Below, in pieces: positions 9,224-17,907 of a stretch of 64,000 nucleotides of DNA. A program made the translations under genes and the position numbers. This DNA is from Brucella pecoris (GTDB lineage Bacteria > Pseudomonadota > Alphaproteobacteria > Rhizobiales > Rhizobiaceae), in NCBI RefSeq assembly GCF_006376675.1, contig NZ_VEWK01000006.1, positions 124,001-188,000 on the forward strand, in the 5' to 3' direction. The notes below the pieces were generated by a model, which was not told the DNA's origin, did not search any database, and saw nothing but the letters and a program-made list of their open reading frames with translations. The stretch's first letter is position 1. Every line of letters starts with the position of its first letter.

Positions 9224-10542
9224 TGGATACGGGGGCAGGCCGCAAAGGCGTTGAAACGGCCATTCCGCCGTCATCGAACGGGATGGCCATCTACGATCTT
9301 GCTGCCCGCCTTTATCCGGTCTGCCGCAGTCTCGCCGGTGATGGCGTGCGCGAAACGCTTGTCATCATCGGGGAACACCTGCCGCTCACCATTCATCGGG
9401 TTCCGACGGGTACGCCGCTTTATGACTGGAAAGCGCCCCAGGAGTGGATCATCCGCGAAGCCTATATTGCGGATATGAACGGCAATCGTGTCGTCGATTT
9501 TGCCCGGCACAATCTGCATGTGGTGAATTTCAGCGTGCCGGTGCGGGAACGAATGCCGCTCAGTGCGCTGAGGGAGCATATTCATACGCTGCCCGATCAG
9601 CCGGACCTCATTCCCTATCGCACCTGCTATCACGCGGAAGCGTGGGGCTTCTGCATGACGCATAACGAGTTTCAGTCGATGCAGGACGGTGATTATGACG
9701 TCGTGATCGATGCGGAGCGCCGCGACGGTTTTCTGACCTTCGGCGAGTTTATTCACGAGGGGGAAACCGACGAGACATTCATCCTGTCGGCACATCTCTG
9801 CCATCCGTCGCTGGCCAACGACAATTGCTCGGGGCTGGCGCTGCTGACCCGTCTTGGCGAAGTACTGCACTCGCGGCGCACACGCCTCACCTATCGCCTG
9901 CTTTTCGGCCCGGCGACTTTCGGCGCTCTCGCGTGGCTGCAACAGAACGAGGCGCATCTGGGGCTGGTCCGGTATGGGCTGGTCCTTTCCTGCGTCGGTG
10001 ATGCGGGCGGGTCGAACTACAAGCGCAGCCGTCGCGGCGATGCGGAGATCGATCGTATCATGGGACACGTGCTCGCCGGGACCGCCAATGCGACGATGCA
10101 CGATTTCTGGCCCTATGGCTATGATGAGCGCCAGTTTTGTTCACCGGGATTCAATCTGCCGGTCGGCATGTTCCAGCGCAGCCTTTATGGCACGTTTCCA
10201 GAGTATCACACATCGGCTGACAATCTCGATTTCGTCAAACCGGACTATCTCGAACAGTCTTTCAACATGGTCTTGCAGGCTATTGAAATTGCTGAACGAA
10301 ACTGGCGTCCGCTGAATACCTCACCCAAGGGAGAGCCGCAGCTTGGGCGGCGCGGGCTCTATGGAAGCATGGGCGGCGACAGCCGTGCTGCGCAGAACGC
10401 CATGGCACTGCTATGGGTGCTTAATTTGGCGGATGGCGAGCATTCCATTCTCGATATGGCCGAGCGGGCGAAACTGCCGTTCGCAGCCCTTGCCGATGCC
10501 GCAGACCGGCTCCGCGATGCGGGATTGTTGGTACAGGGCTAA
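9220..10542 (+). CDS. DUF4910/DUF2172 aminopeptidase-like protein
   Basis: 440 aa. The central domain has a zinc-peptidase-like motif [16 protein letters not shown] (about 188-203), reminiscent of the M28 H-x-D region, and the C-terminal 70 residues read as a winged helix ([21 protein letters not shown] onwards). The family is structurally peptidase-like but its reaction is unproven, and its members recur inside polysaccharide and unusual-sugar operons. The start is GTG at 9220, overlapping the TGA of the epimerase gene; an ATG at 9223 is equally possible. The 3' end overlaps the convergent rfbC by 4 bp. It may act on an amide or peptide-like substituent of the sugar; that is inference only. 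Confidence 0.8.
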   Translation: MMDTGAGRKGVETAIPPSSNGMAIYDLAARLYPVCRSLAGDGVRETLVIIGEHLPLTIHRVPTGTPLYDWKAPQEWIIREAYIADMNGNRVVDFARHNLHVVNFSVPVRERMPLSALREHIHTLPDQPDLIPYRTCYHAEAWGFCMTHNEFQSMQDGDYDVVIDAERRDGFLTFGEFIHEGETDETFILSAHLCHPSLANDNCSGLALLTRLGEVLHSRRTRLTYRLLFGPATFGALAWLQQNEAHLGLVRYGLVLSCVGDAGGSNYKRSRRGDAEIDRIMGHVLAGTANATMHDFWPYGYDERQFCSPGFNLPVGMFQRSLYGTFPEYHTSADNLDFVKPDYLEQSFNMVLQAIEIAERNWRPLNTSPKGEPQLGRRGLYGSMGGDSRAAQNAMALLWVLNLADGEHSILDMAERAKLPFAALADAADRLRDAGLLVQG

Positions 10543-11063
10543 AGTAGCGGCCAGGCCAGATCCTTGTCGGAAATGGCGCTGGGCCTGTTCGGCCACGGTA
10601 TGCCGAGTGATGGGTCGTCATAGCGCAAACCCGTTGCATAATCAGGCGCGTAGGGCTTCGAGATCATGTAGCGCACGAGCACATCAGGCGTCAGGGTCTG
10701 AAAGCCGTGCGCGCATCCTTCGGGGATATAGAGATGGACGCCGTTTTCTTCGGAAAGCTCCACGCCGGTCCAGCGCCGATAGCTTGGTGAATGCGGGCGA
10801 AGATCGACAAGAACGTCCCAGATCACGCCTTGCAGGCAGGTGACGAGCTTGGTCTCCGAATGCGGCTCGTTCTGGTAATGAAGGCCGCGCAAAGTTCCTT
10901 CCTCGCGCGAGAAAGACAGGCTGTGCTGCGGAAAATGCGTTTCCATCTGCCGCTCGGCGAAGGCCGCCTCGCAATAGACCCGCGCGAACCAGCCGCGCTC
11001 GTCATCAAGCCTTTCCGGCTCGATCGACCAGGCGCCATCGATATTGAGCGAAGTAAACCGCAT
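10539..11063 (-). CDS. rfbC: dTDP-4-dehydrorhamnose 3,5-epimerase (RmlC) family
   Basis: 174-aa cupin enzyme. Family motifs: ERGWFAR near residue 25, LRGLHYQ with the catalytic His, and YIPEGCAHGFQTL. In the classical pathway it epimerises C3 and C5 of a 4-keto-6-deoxy nucleotide sugar. Here it sits next to a cytidylyltransferase and a C-methyltransferase rather than rmlABD, so the substrate may be a CDP-linked 4-keto sugar. Start 11063 is chosen at the conserved MRFTSLNIDG. Another ATG at 11087 would add 8 residues, and an in-frame start at 11093 would add 10. Transcribed opposite to its neighbours, from the 330-bp region ending at 11393. Confidence 0.85.
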   Translation of the reverse strand: MRFTSLNIDGAWSIEPERLDDERGWFARVYCEAAFAERQMETHFPQHSLSFSREEGTLRGLHYQNEPHSETKLVTCLQGVIWDVLVDLRPHSPSYRRWTGVELSEENGVHLYIPEGCAHGFQTLTPDVLVRYMISKPYAPDYATGLRYDDPSLGIPWPNRPSAISDKDLAWPLL

Positions 11064-11393
11064 GTTTTTGCCCCGATTGCCGTACATGCGCATTCTGACA
11101 GCAGGGCGCCCCGGCGAAAGAACCTTCTTCGATGCAGCCGAAGAGCCATCCGGATGAGGCCAACCTGTCCGAATGAGGTAGGTCTCTACGCCCCCGCCGC
11201 CATAGGGTGAAGATTGGGTATCTACTCCTCATAGTCCGTCCGGTGAATGTCGCGCCCGATCGTATGTACGGCTCGCCCCTGATGACAGTCTCGGCAATTT
11301 TTAGGCCACTTAGTAGTTTGGGTCATCCGACGCGGATCGGAATTCAACCCCATCAAGGACCGGCCATATAGGTTCAAAGGCGAGGAATGACAT
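11064..11393. other. Divergent intergenic region rfbC / C-methyltransferase
   Basis: A 330-bp non-coding stretch between divergent genes, so it must carry promoters for the minus-strand rfbC and the plus-strand methyltransferase operon. I see no strong palindrome, RIME-like repeat or clear -35/-10 pair. GAGGAATG just before 11394 serves as the ribosome-binding region of the methyltransferase. Confidence 0.5.
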
Positions 11394-12695
11394 ATGACCA
11401 TCCAGACGCCGGATATTTCGCGGAGCACGAGCATGGCGCAAGAGCAGACCGGCTGTCGCCTGTGCGGTAAACTACTCAAACATACCTTCGTTGATCTTGG
11501 GATGTCACCGCCTTGCGAGAGTTTCATCACGGCGGATCGCCTCGACCGCATGGAGCCTTATTATCCGCTTTATGCGCTCGTCTGCGATCATTGTTATCTG
11601 GTGCAATTGAAGGAGTATTTCTCACCTGCCGAGATTTTCACTGAATATGCCTATTTCTCGTCCTTCGCCACGAGCTGGGTCAGCCACGCGAAGACCTATT
11701 GTGACGAGATCACCGAGAGGCTGGAGCTGAATGAAAACAGCTTCGTGGTCGAAATCGCCAGCAATGACGGTTATCTGCTGCAGCATTTTCTACCGAAGGG
11801 CATTCCGATTCTCGGCATCGAACCGGCCGCCAATGTGGCGGAGGCGGCAATTGCCAAGGGTGTGCCGACACGCGTGGATTTCTTTGGTTCGACGCTTGCA
11901 GCCGAACTGATCGGCGCGGGGCGAAAGGCCGACCTCCTGATCGGTAACAACGTTCTGGCGCAAGTCCCTGATCTCAATGACTTTGTGCGTGGCCTGCAAC
12001 TGCTGTTGAAGCCGGAAGGCGTGATCACGCTCGAGTTTCCGCATCTCGCCAATCTGATCGAGCAGAACCAGTTCGACACGATCTATCACGAGCATTTCTC
12101 GTATTTCTCGTTGCTGACGATCCGGTACATGGCGCACCGCCATCACCTGAAGATCATCGATGTGGAGGAATTGCCAACCCATGGCGGGTCACTGCGTGTG
12201 TATCTTGCGCATAACAGCAGCAAGCGGAAGGCGGGGCCGCGTGTCGCTGCACTTCTGAAGCGCGAAGAGAGTTTCGGCCTCAACGAGATTTCGACCTACG
12301 AGCAGTTCGCCGAAAAGACCCGGCGGACCAAGCGCGATCTTCTGTCCTTCCTCATCGCGGCCAAGAATGCCGGCAAACGTATCTGCGGTTACGGCGCGCC
12401 GGGCAAGGGCAATACGCTTCTGAACTATTGCGGCATCGGCACAGATTTCCTGGACTTCACGGTCGACCGCAATCCCTACAAGCACGGGCGTTTCACGCCG
12501 GGTATGCACATTCCGATCTACGATGTGTCGGCAATCGACAAATACCGGCCCGATTACATCCTCATTCTGCCGTGGAACTTCAAGGACGAGATCATCCGGC
12601 AGATGCAGCATGTGGTCGAATGGGGCGCGAAGTTCATCATTCCCATCCCGCACGTCACGTTGATTGACCCGGCACTACTCACAGAGGAGCGGTAA
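11394..12695 (+). CDS. Nucleotide-sugar C-methyltransferase family
   Basis: 433-aa SAM-dependent methyltransferase with the three-part layout of deoxysugar C-methyltransferases (TylC3/NovU type). An N-terminal zinc-binding segment has CRLCG at about 21-25 and CDHC at about 64-67. The central Rossmann domain carries VVEIASNDGYLLQHF as SAM motif I. The C-terminal domain includes GYGAPGKGNTLLNYCGI. These enzymes add a methyl branch, usually at C3, of a 4-keto-6-deoxy nucleotide sugar. Located 3 nt upstream of the cytidylyltransferase gene, with which it should be cotranscribed. Assignment to the family is firm; the exact carbon and sugar are unknown. Confidence 0.87.
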   Translation: MTIQTPDISRSTSMAQEQTGCRLCGKLLKHTFVDLGMSPPCESFITADRLDRMEPYYPLYALVCDHCYLVQLKEYFSPAEIFTEYAYFSSFATSWVSHAKTYCDEITERLELNENSFVVEIASNDGYLLQHFLPKGIPILGIEPAANVAEAAIAKGVPTRVDFFGSTLAAELIGAGRKADLLIGNNVLAQVPDLNDFVRGLQLLLKPEGVITLEFPHLANLIEQNQFDTIYHEHFSYFSLLTIRYMAHRHHLKIIDVEELPTHGGSLRVYLAHNSSKRKAGPRVAALLKREESFGLNEISTYEQFAEKTRRTKRDLLSFLIAAKNAGKRICGYGAPGKGNTLLNYCGIGTDFLDFTVDRNPYKHGRFTPGMHIPIYDVSAIDKYRPDYILILPWNFKDEIIRQMQHVVEWGAKFIIPIPHVTLIDPALLTEER

Positions 12696-12698
12696 ATC

Positions 12699-13517
12699 AT
12701 GAAAGTCGTTTTGTTCTGCGGCGGTCTTGGAACCAGAATCCGCGAATATTCGGAGAATATACCGAAACCGATGATCCCGCTCGGCCACCAGCCGATCCTG
12801 CATCACGTCATGGAATATTACAGCGATTATGGGCACAACGACTTTGTTCTGTGCCTTGGCTACAAGGCCAATGTCGTGAAGGATTTTTTCCTGACGATCC
12901 GCCCGCAGACCTTCGCGGACTGTGTGGTTTCGGATGGCGGGCGCAATGTGCAACTGCTTGAGGAAGTGGATCGCGACTGGAGCGTTACGCTGCTTGACAC
13001 GGGGATCTGGCGCAATATTGGCGAGAGGCTCTGGAGTGCACGATCGCACGTGGCGAATGAGGATATTTTCCTCGCCAATTACAGCGACGGCCTCAGCGAT
13101 GTCGATCTCGACGACATGACCGAACGTTTCCGAGCCAGCGGCAAGATTGCCTGCTTTCTCGCGGTCCGCCCGCCGCTGACCTATCACCTTGCCGACATTG
13201 CCGAAGGCGGTGATGTGCGCGCATTCCGGACGTCGAACACATCGGACATCTGGATCAATGGCGGCTATTTCCTCTTCCGCAAGGAAATCTTCGACTATAT
13301 GCGCGAAGGCGAAGAACTGGTGCTGGAACCCTTCGGTCGCCTGATCGCCGAGAACCAGTTGATGGCCTATAAATATGAGGGATTCTGGCGGTCCATGGAT
13401 ACGCTGCGCGACTGGCAGACGCTTGAGGATATGGTCGAAAAAGGCGATATGCCCTGGAAGAGACATAAGGCCGAGGAGGCCGAACGCCGGGCCACCAATG
13501 TTGCGATAGCGCTATGA
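12699..13517 (+). CDS. rfbF: Glucose-1-phosphate cytidylyltransferase family
   Basis: 272-aa nucleotidyltransferase. The N-terminal signature is LFCGGLGTRI with KPMIPLG, and FVLCLGYKANVVKDFF follows, as in RfbF/DdhA enzymes that make CDP-glucose from CTP and glucose 1-phosphate. WINGGYFLFRKEIFDY and GFWRSMDTLRDW are further family signatures. The product would enter a CDP-deoxysugar pathway using the SDR, RmlC-like and C-methyltransferase proteins nearby. An AGAGGAG site precedes the ATG. The stop overlaps the next start (ATGA). A different NTP or sugar phosphate cannot be excluded, since the substrate-deciding residues were not modelled. Confidence 0.82.
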   Translation: MKVVLFCGGLGTRIREYSENIPKPMIPLGHQPILHHVMEYYSDYGHNDFVLCLGYKANVVKDFFLTIRPQTFADCVVSDGGRNVQLLEEVDRDWSVTLLDTGIWRNIGERLWSARSHVANEDIFLANYSDGLSDVDLDDMTERFRASGKIACFLAVRPPLTYHLADIAEGGDVRAFRTSNTSDIWINGGYFLFRKEIFDYMREGEELVLEPFGRLIAENQLMAYKYEGFWRSMDTLRDWQTLEDMVEKGDMPWKRHKAEEAERRATNVAIAL

Positions 13518-14170
13518 TCGATCTGCGTTCGCTCGCAAATCACAGCCGTTCGCTTCAGGTGCTTTGTCTGGGCGCGCATTCCGACGATATCGAGATCGGT
13601 TGCGGCGGCACGCTTCTGAGCCTGATCGAGAGTGGTACGCCACTGCATGTCGAGTGGTGCGTCCTGTCTGGAAATGAGGAAAGGCGTGTGGAGGCGGAGG
13701 CTTCCGCGCGCGATTTTCTACGTGGGGTGGACAGTTTCAATATTCATCTTGCCTCTTTCGAGGATAGCTATTTTCCGGCACAGGGCCGCGAAATCAAGCA
13801 ATGGCTGATCGAACAACGCGGGCGAGGGCTGCCGGACATGGTCTTTACTCATCGTCATGGCGATGCCCATCAGGACCATCGCACAATCAACGAACTGACA
13901 TGGAACCTGTTTCGCGATCAGGTGATCCTTGAATATGAAATTCCGAAATGGGATGGCGATCTGGGTCAGCCGAACGCCTATTCAGCTCTGCCCGCTCTAA
14001 TCATGGATCGCAAGATCGATCTGTTGATGAAACACTTCGGCACGCAACGCTCGAAGGACTGGTTCGACCCGGAAACCTTTCGCGGTCTTGCCCGATTACG
14101 CGGCATGGAATGCCGCGCGCCGGAGACTTACGCCGAGGCTTTCCATGCCCGCAAGCTGCGGCTTTTCTAA
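13514..14170 (+). CDS. PIG-L family deacetylase
   Basis: 218-aa LmbE/PIG-L type zinc hydrolase. The metal-binding motif reads AHSDDIEIGCGG (canonical AHPDD) at about 21-32, with the second metal site in FTHRHGDAHQDHRTIN at about 112-127. Members remove acetyl groups from N-acetyl sugars or cleave related amides. Translationally coupled to the cytidylyltransferase gene (4-bp overlap), so it most likely modifies the same unusual sugar. Convergent with the HlyD-family gene, overlapping it by 4 bp. Confidence 0.87.
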   Translation: MIDLRSLANHSRSLQVLCLGAHSDDIEIGCGGTLLSLIESGTPLHVEWCVLSGNEERRVEAEASARDFLRGVDSFNIHLASFEDSYFPAQGREIKQWLIEQRGRGLPDMVFTHRHGDAHQDHRTINELTWNLFRDQVILEYEIPKWDGDLGQPNAYSALPALIMDRKIDLLMKHFGTQRSKDWFDPETFRGLARLRGMECRAPETYAEAFHARKLRLF

Positions 14171-15219
14171 TTTTTAATCGGTTCCGCATTGGTGTCGACA
14201 CGGACGACGACCGACATGCCGGGCGCCAGACGTGCCGCATCCGGCTGATCCTCATCGATGGCGATGCGAACGGAAAGACGTTGCGTGATCTTGGTGAAGT
14301 TGCCGGTCGCATTGTCGGACTTGATGACGCTGAATTCGGAGCCCGCAGCCGGTGCGAAGGCTTCTATGCGGCCTGTTAGCTGTGCATGACGCAGCGCATC
14401 AACGGTGAAAGTGACCGGCTGGCCGACCTTCATGCCGTAGAGCTGTGTTTCCTTGAAATTCGCCATTACCCATTTGGTCTTCGGTACGACGGAAACGAGC
14501 TGCGTTCCTGCCGTCACATATTGGCCGAGCCGCACGCCCACTTCGCCGAGCGTACCGTCGCGTGGGGCAACGATGTGGGTGTTCTGCAGGTCGATCCGCG
14601 CCAGTTCGACGGCCGCCTCCGCATTGGCGATGTCGGCATTGAGGCTGTCCCGATTGACGATGATGGATTGCAGGTCCTGTTGGGCAACGGCTAGCGCGGC
14701 TTGGGCTTCGTCAACAGAAGCTTGTGCCTGAAGCAGGGTGCCGTGTGCTGTATCGGCAGAGCTTTGCGTCGTCACGCCGCGTGGCAGCAAGGCTTCGACG
14801 CGCTTCGCATTGGCCTCGGCCACTTCGAGCGCCGCCTTGGCGCCGGAAATCTGAGCCTGCCGCGACTGGATCGTCGCTTCAGCCGAGCGCTGGCTCTGTT
14901 CAGAATTGGCAAGCGCTGCCTTCTTGCTGTTGAGAGCGGCCAACGCCTGATCCAGCTTCTGCTGATAGCTGCGGTTGTCGATCTCGAACAGGAGGTCGCC
15001 CTGCTTCACCGTTTGATAGTCGATAACATTGACCTTGGTGACATAGCCAGCGACCTGCGGACTGATAACCGTCACCTGGCCACGGACATAGGCGTTATCG
15101 GTGGTCTCGACGCTGTGTTTGAAAGGTGGAAGCTGCCACGCCCACAGCACCATCAGAACGCCTGCAAGGCCGATGATGAGGGCAAGACCGCCGCGAATAT
15201 ACTGTTTTCCAACTGACAT
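14167..15219 (-). CDS. HlyD-family membrane fusion protein (EmrA-type)
   Basis: 350 aa. One N-terminal transmembrane helix (about 12-30), then the lipoyl/barrel-sandwich half VETTDNAYVRGQVTVISPQVAGYV. A long alpha-hairpin coiled coil follows (roughly 85-195, rich in Ala/Gln), then the second lipoyl half and beta barrel. This is the periplasmic adaptor of a tripartite drug efflux pump. It lies directly downstream of the DHA2 transporter gene. The ATG at 15219 is preferred to an in-frame TTG at 15225. No outer-membrane TolC gene is nearby; a shared one would be used. Confidence 0.9.
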   Translation of the reverse strand: MSVGKQYIRGGLALIIGLAGVLMVLWAWQLPPFKHSVETTDNAYVRGQVTVISPQVAGYVTKVNVIDYQTVKQGDLLFEIDNRSYQQKLDQALAALNSKKAALANSEQSQRSAEATIQSRQAQISGAKAALEVAEANAKRVEALLPRGVTTQSSADTAHGTLLQAQASVDEAQAALAVAQQDLQSIIVNRDSLNADIANAEAAVELARIDLQNTHIVAPRDGTLGEVGVRLGQYVTAGTQLVSVVPKTKWVMANFKETQLYGMKVGQPVTFTVDALRHAQLTGRIEAFAPAAGSEFSVIKSDNATGNFTKITQRLSVRIAIDEDQPDAARLAPGMSVVVRVDTNAEPIKN

Positions 15220-15237
15220 TTTCAAAGACTCGTCGAT

Positions 15238-16875
15238 TTAACCAGCCATCGTCGCACTATGGCGGCGGGCGTACATGTTTTCATAGAGGCGATAGGCGAT
15301 CAGGCAGGCGAGTGAGAGCACCGCAATGACGGAGATCGCGAGAAAAGCATCGTTATAGGACAGCACCGTCGCTTCCTTGGTTACCTGTTGCCCGAGAAGC
15401 GCCAGCCCTTCGGCCTTCGTCAGTCCCTGATCAGCCAGAACCTTCGCATAGGTGCCGGATAGTGCCTGAACGCGCTGGGCGACCACGGGATTGGACATGA
15501 CCAGTTGTTCCACCAGATAGGCGGAATGGTACTTTTCGCGGATCGCGATGAATGTGCTGAACACGGCAGAGCCGATAAGACCGCCAATGTTCTGCGTGAA
15601 CAGGAAGATGACGATGAAACTCGTCATATAGGTCGGCCCCTGTTTCAATGCCTTGGTGATGCCCGCCAACATGGCCGGGGGCAGGAACAGAGCGCCGCCG
15701 AAGGCGATCAGAGCCTGGCTGAGATAGGCGTCATGCGGACGGGTCAGGTTCGTTGCGTGGCTGTCCAGAAAGGCCCCGACCGCGATGAAGACCAGTGCCA
15801 GCCCGAAAATGATCGATACACGTTCCAGCTTCATCCACATGCCGCAGGCAATGCCGCCCGCCAGCGACGCGGCGAGGATGACGAGATAGAGGCCACGACT
15901 TTGACCATCCTGCAGACCGAATGCCTGAAAGAGGCCAACCGCGCCCGTCGTCTGTTCGGCAAGCACGATGCGGAAGACGAACAGGATCAGCGTGAAGCGC
16001 AGAATTTCCGGCGAGAACAACCAGTGCAGATTCATCAGCGGCTGTTCGCGATTGAGTTCGATTGCGGCGGCGCAGGCGAGGGCGGCGATTGAAATTGCAA
16101 GGCACACGCCGATCCACGGGGCTTCGAACCACCAGTAATTTTTTCCCTGAACCAGAATAACCGCAAGAAGGCCGAAACCGATGGCAATCAGTCCGTAAGC
16201 GACGAAATCCAGCCAGTGCAGCACTTTTGCGCGGGGCGCCTGCGTCATCGGCAGAATATAGACCACGGCGAAGGCTGCGAGCGACAGGCCGATCTCGACC
16301 ATATAGAGCTGTTGCCATTGCCCAATGTCGAACAGCATCGGTGAGATGACGCGGGCGAGCGGGCCTGCTGCAGCCGAACAGGTCAGCGCGAGGCTGAGGC
16401 CCCATGTCATCTTCCTGGCGGGCGGGAAGGCTTCAAGCATATACAGGAAGCCGATGGTCGATACCGGAGCTGCGGCGGCACCCGCTATGAAGCGGATCGG
16501 GATCGCCGACCAGATGTCATAGACAAGCAGATGCAGCAGAGAGGAAATCAGGAAGACGGCGATCGCGATTTCCGCAAAGCGGCGTAGACCGAACTGCGTG
16601 CGGATCTTGACGAGAAGGATCGTCAGGCTGGCATAAGGGGCCATGTAGGCTGCGATCAGCCACGAGGTTTCCGTCAACGTTGCGCCAAGCGATCCCTGTA
16701 TCTGCTGGGTATTGGCCGAGATGAAATACATGCTGAGACCGCGCGTCGACCACATGAGGACAGACGCGGCGATATAGATGGCCGACATGTAAACCGGCAT
16801 ATGCGGAACCGAAGGCGTTGCAGCCTGCGTCGGCGCAGCCTCTTGTCCCTGCCGATCTTTGCCTTCTTCCGACAT
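15238..16875 (-). CDS. MFS transporter, DHA2 family (EmrB-type)
   Basis: 545 aa with about 14 hydrophobic segments and a cytoplasmic N-terminal tail, as in drug:H+ antiporters of the DHA2 family. It pairs with the downstream HlyD-family adaptor and follows the MarR gene by 4 nt, giving the order regulator-EmrB-EmrA in one operon. Likely substrates are hydrophobic toxins or weak acids; specificity is not readable. Some sequence features also resemble the siderophore/long-subunit relatives of this family. Confidence 0.87.
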   Translation of the reverse strand: MSEEGKDRQGQEAAPTQAATPSVPHMPVYMSAIYIAASVLMWSTRGLSMYFISANTQQIQGSLGATLTETSWLIAAYMAPYASLTILLVKIRTQFGLRRFAEIAIAVFLISSLLHLLVYDIWSAIPIRFIAGAAAAPVSTIGFLYMLEAFPPARKMTWGLSLALTCSAAAGPLARVISPMLFDIGQWQQLYMVEIGLSLAAFAVVYILPMTQAPRAKVLHWLDFVAYGLIAIGFGLLAVILVQGKNYWWFEAPWIGVCLAISIAALACAAAIELNREQPLMNLHWLFSPEILRFTLILFVFRIVLAEQTTGAVGLFQAFGLQDGQSRGLYLVILAASLAGGIACGMWMKLERVSIIFGLALVFIAVGAFLDSHATNLTRPHDAYLSQALIAFGGALFLPPAMLAGITKALKQGPTYMTSFIVIFLFTQNIGGLIGSAVFSTFIAIREKYHSAYLVEQLVMSNPVVAQRVQALSGTYAKVLADQGLTKAEGLALLGQQVTKEATVLSYNDAFLAISVIAVLSLACLIAYRLYENMYARRHSATMAG

Positions 16876-16879
16876 GGTT

Positions 16880-17338
16880 CTAGCGGTCTTTGTCCGCGAG
16901 GGTCGCTTCTACTGTCTGGCTGACTTCCTGAAGCACCGATAGCGCCGTTTCCAGCGACTGTCTGTCTACGCGCTGCAGCAGTTCGGATCGCATGTGGCGG
17001 GTGATTTCCTGCAGCTCGCGCACTTGCGCCTGTGCTTCATCCGTCAGTTCAATGCGTTTCGCACGGCGGTCGCTTTCAACCGCGCTGCGATAGATCAATC
17101 CCTGCTTTTCAAGGCCATCCAGAAGACGCACCACCGAAGGATGCTCGATCTCCAGTGCATCTGCCAGCTCGCGCTGGTTCCAGTCACGCTGCTGGGTGAG
17201 AAGCACGAGTACACGGGCGCGTGCCAGCGTCAGCCCGCGCTCACGGACGCGGGAATCGAACAGGTTGCGCATTTTGCGCGCGGCTGTGGAAAGTTCCATC
17301 GTGAAGGCCGCTTCGAGATCGTGTTTTGACTGGGACAT
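16880..17338 (-). CDS. MarR family transcriptional regulator
   Basis: 152 aa. The winged helix is visible as NQRELADALEIEHPSVVRLLDGLEKQGLIYR (in two adjoining parts) with the wing ESDRRAKRIELTDEA, between N- and C-terminal dimerisation helices. It is the first gene of the efflux operon and presumably represses it until a phenolic or toxic ligand binds. A near-perfect palindrome 15 bp upstream of its start is the obvious operator. Weak ribosome-binding site. Confidence 0.92.
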   Translation of the reverse strand: MSQSKHDLEAAFTMELSTAARKMRNLFDSRVRERGLTLARARVLVLLTQQRDWNQRELADALEIEHPSVVRLLDGLEKQGLIYRSAVESDRRAKRIELTDEAQAQVRELQEITRHMRSELLQRVDRQSLETALSVLQEVSQTVEATLADKDR

Positions 17339-17352
17339 TGTATAGCTATCTA

Positions 17353-17376
17353 TTATATGTGTAGCTATACATATAA
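17353..17376. promoter_or_regulatory. Candidate MarR operator palindrome
   Basis: Twenty-four base pairs with arms TTATATGT (17353-17360) and ACATATAA (17369-17376). The 8-bp centre (GTAGCTAT) is itself symmetric apart from its end pair. A second overlapping dyad is TATAGCTA (17341-17348) with TAGCTATA (17362-17369). TATAAT hexamers occur on both strands inside the site, so binding would occlude a -10 element. It lies just upstream of the marR start at 17338. Confidence 0.75.
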
Positions 17377-17519
17377 TGCTTAGGGCCTGCTAATCAATGG
17401 TCACGACGGTCGTCAGAAGCAGGAATTGAAAAATAATTACGGAGTGGGGAATAAATCGCGGCCTCCGATTGTCTTATCTCCATATCGCATGTCGCGATTG
17501 GAACCCCGTGAGGCAGATC

Positions 17520-17900
17520 ATGAAAACGTTTGGTTTTATGTCCGTACTGGCAATCGCAACAGTGGCGGCGTCAGCCGTTCTGGCAGCGCCATCCGTCAAG
17601 ACGATGGAAAGCTCGAAAGGGCAGGTTCTGGCGGGCACCAAGGATATGACGCTCTATACTTTCGACAAGGATAGCAAGGACGAATCCAACTGCTATGATA
17701 CTTGCGCCAAGAACTGGCCGCCCTTCATGGCGATGAAAGGCGCGAAAGCTTCTGGCGCATATACGCTGGTCAAGCGCAAGGATGGCAGCGAGCAATGGGC
17801 AAAAGACGGAATGCCGCTCTATTACTGGGCGAAGGACAAGAAGCCCGGCGATGTGACCGGAGATGGCGTTAATGGAGTCTGGCACGCCGCAAAGCCATGA
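17520..17900 (+). CDS. Secreted protein with Yx(FWY)xxD repeats (COG4315 type)
   Basis: 126 aa with a signal peptide (cleavage near residue 23, VLA-AP). Two copies of the Yx(FWY)xxD motif are seen, YTFDKD at 46-51 and YYWAKD at 101-106, with a Cys pair (C58, C62) between them. The family is exported and of unknown function. ATG 17520 is chosen because GAGG lies 6 nt upstream and the signal peptide starts there; the longer reading from 17469 adds non-signal residues. It is adjacent to and slightly overlaps possible starts of the ECF sigma gene, suggesting one transcript. Confidence 0.85.
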   Translation: MKTFGFMSVLAIATVAASAVLAAPSVKTMESSKGQVLAGTKDMTLYTFDKDSKDESNCYDTCAKNWPPFMAMKGAKASGAYTLVKRKDGSEQWAKDGMPLYYWAKDKKPGDVTGDGVNGVWHAAKP

Positions 17901-17907
17901 GGCTGAT

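Noticed and set aside
17500..17530. GGAAC followed by CGTT, resembling an EcfG-type promoter before the Yx(FWY)xxD gene.
   Set aside because: The spacer is 22 bp rather than about 16-17, and the CGTT falls inside the coding region.
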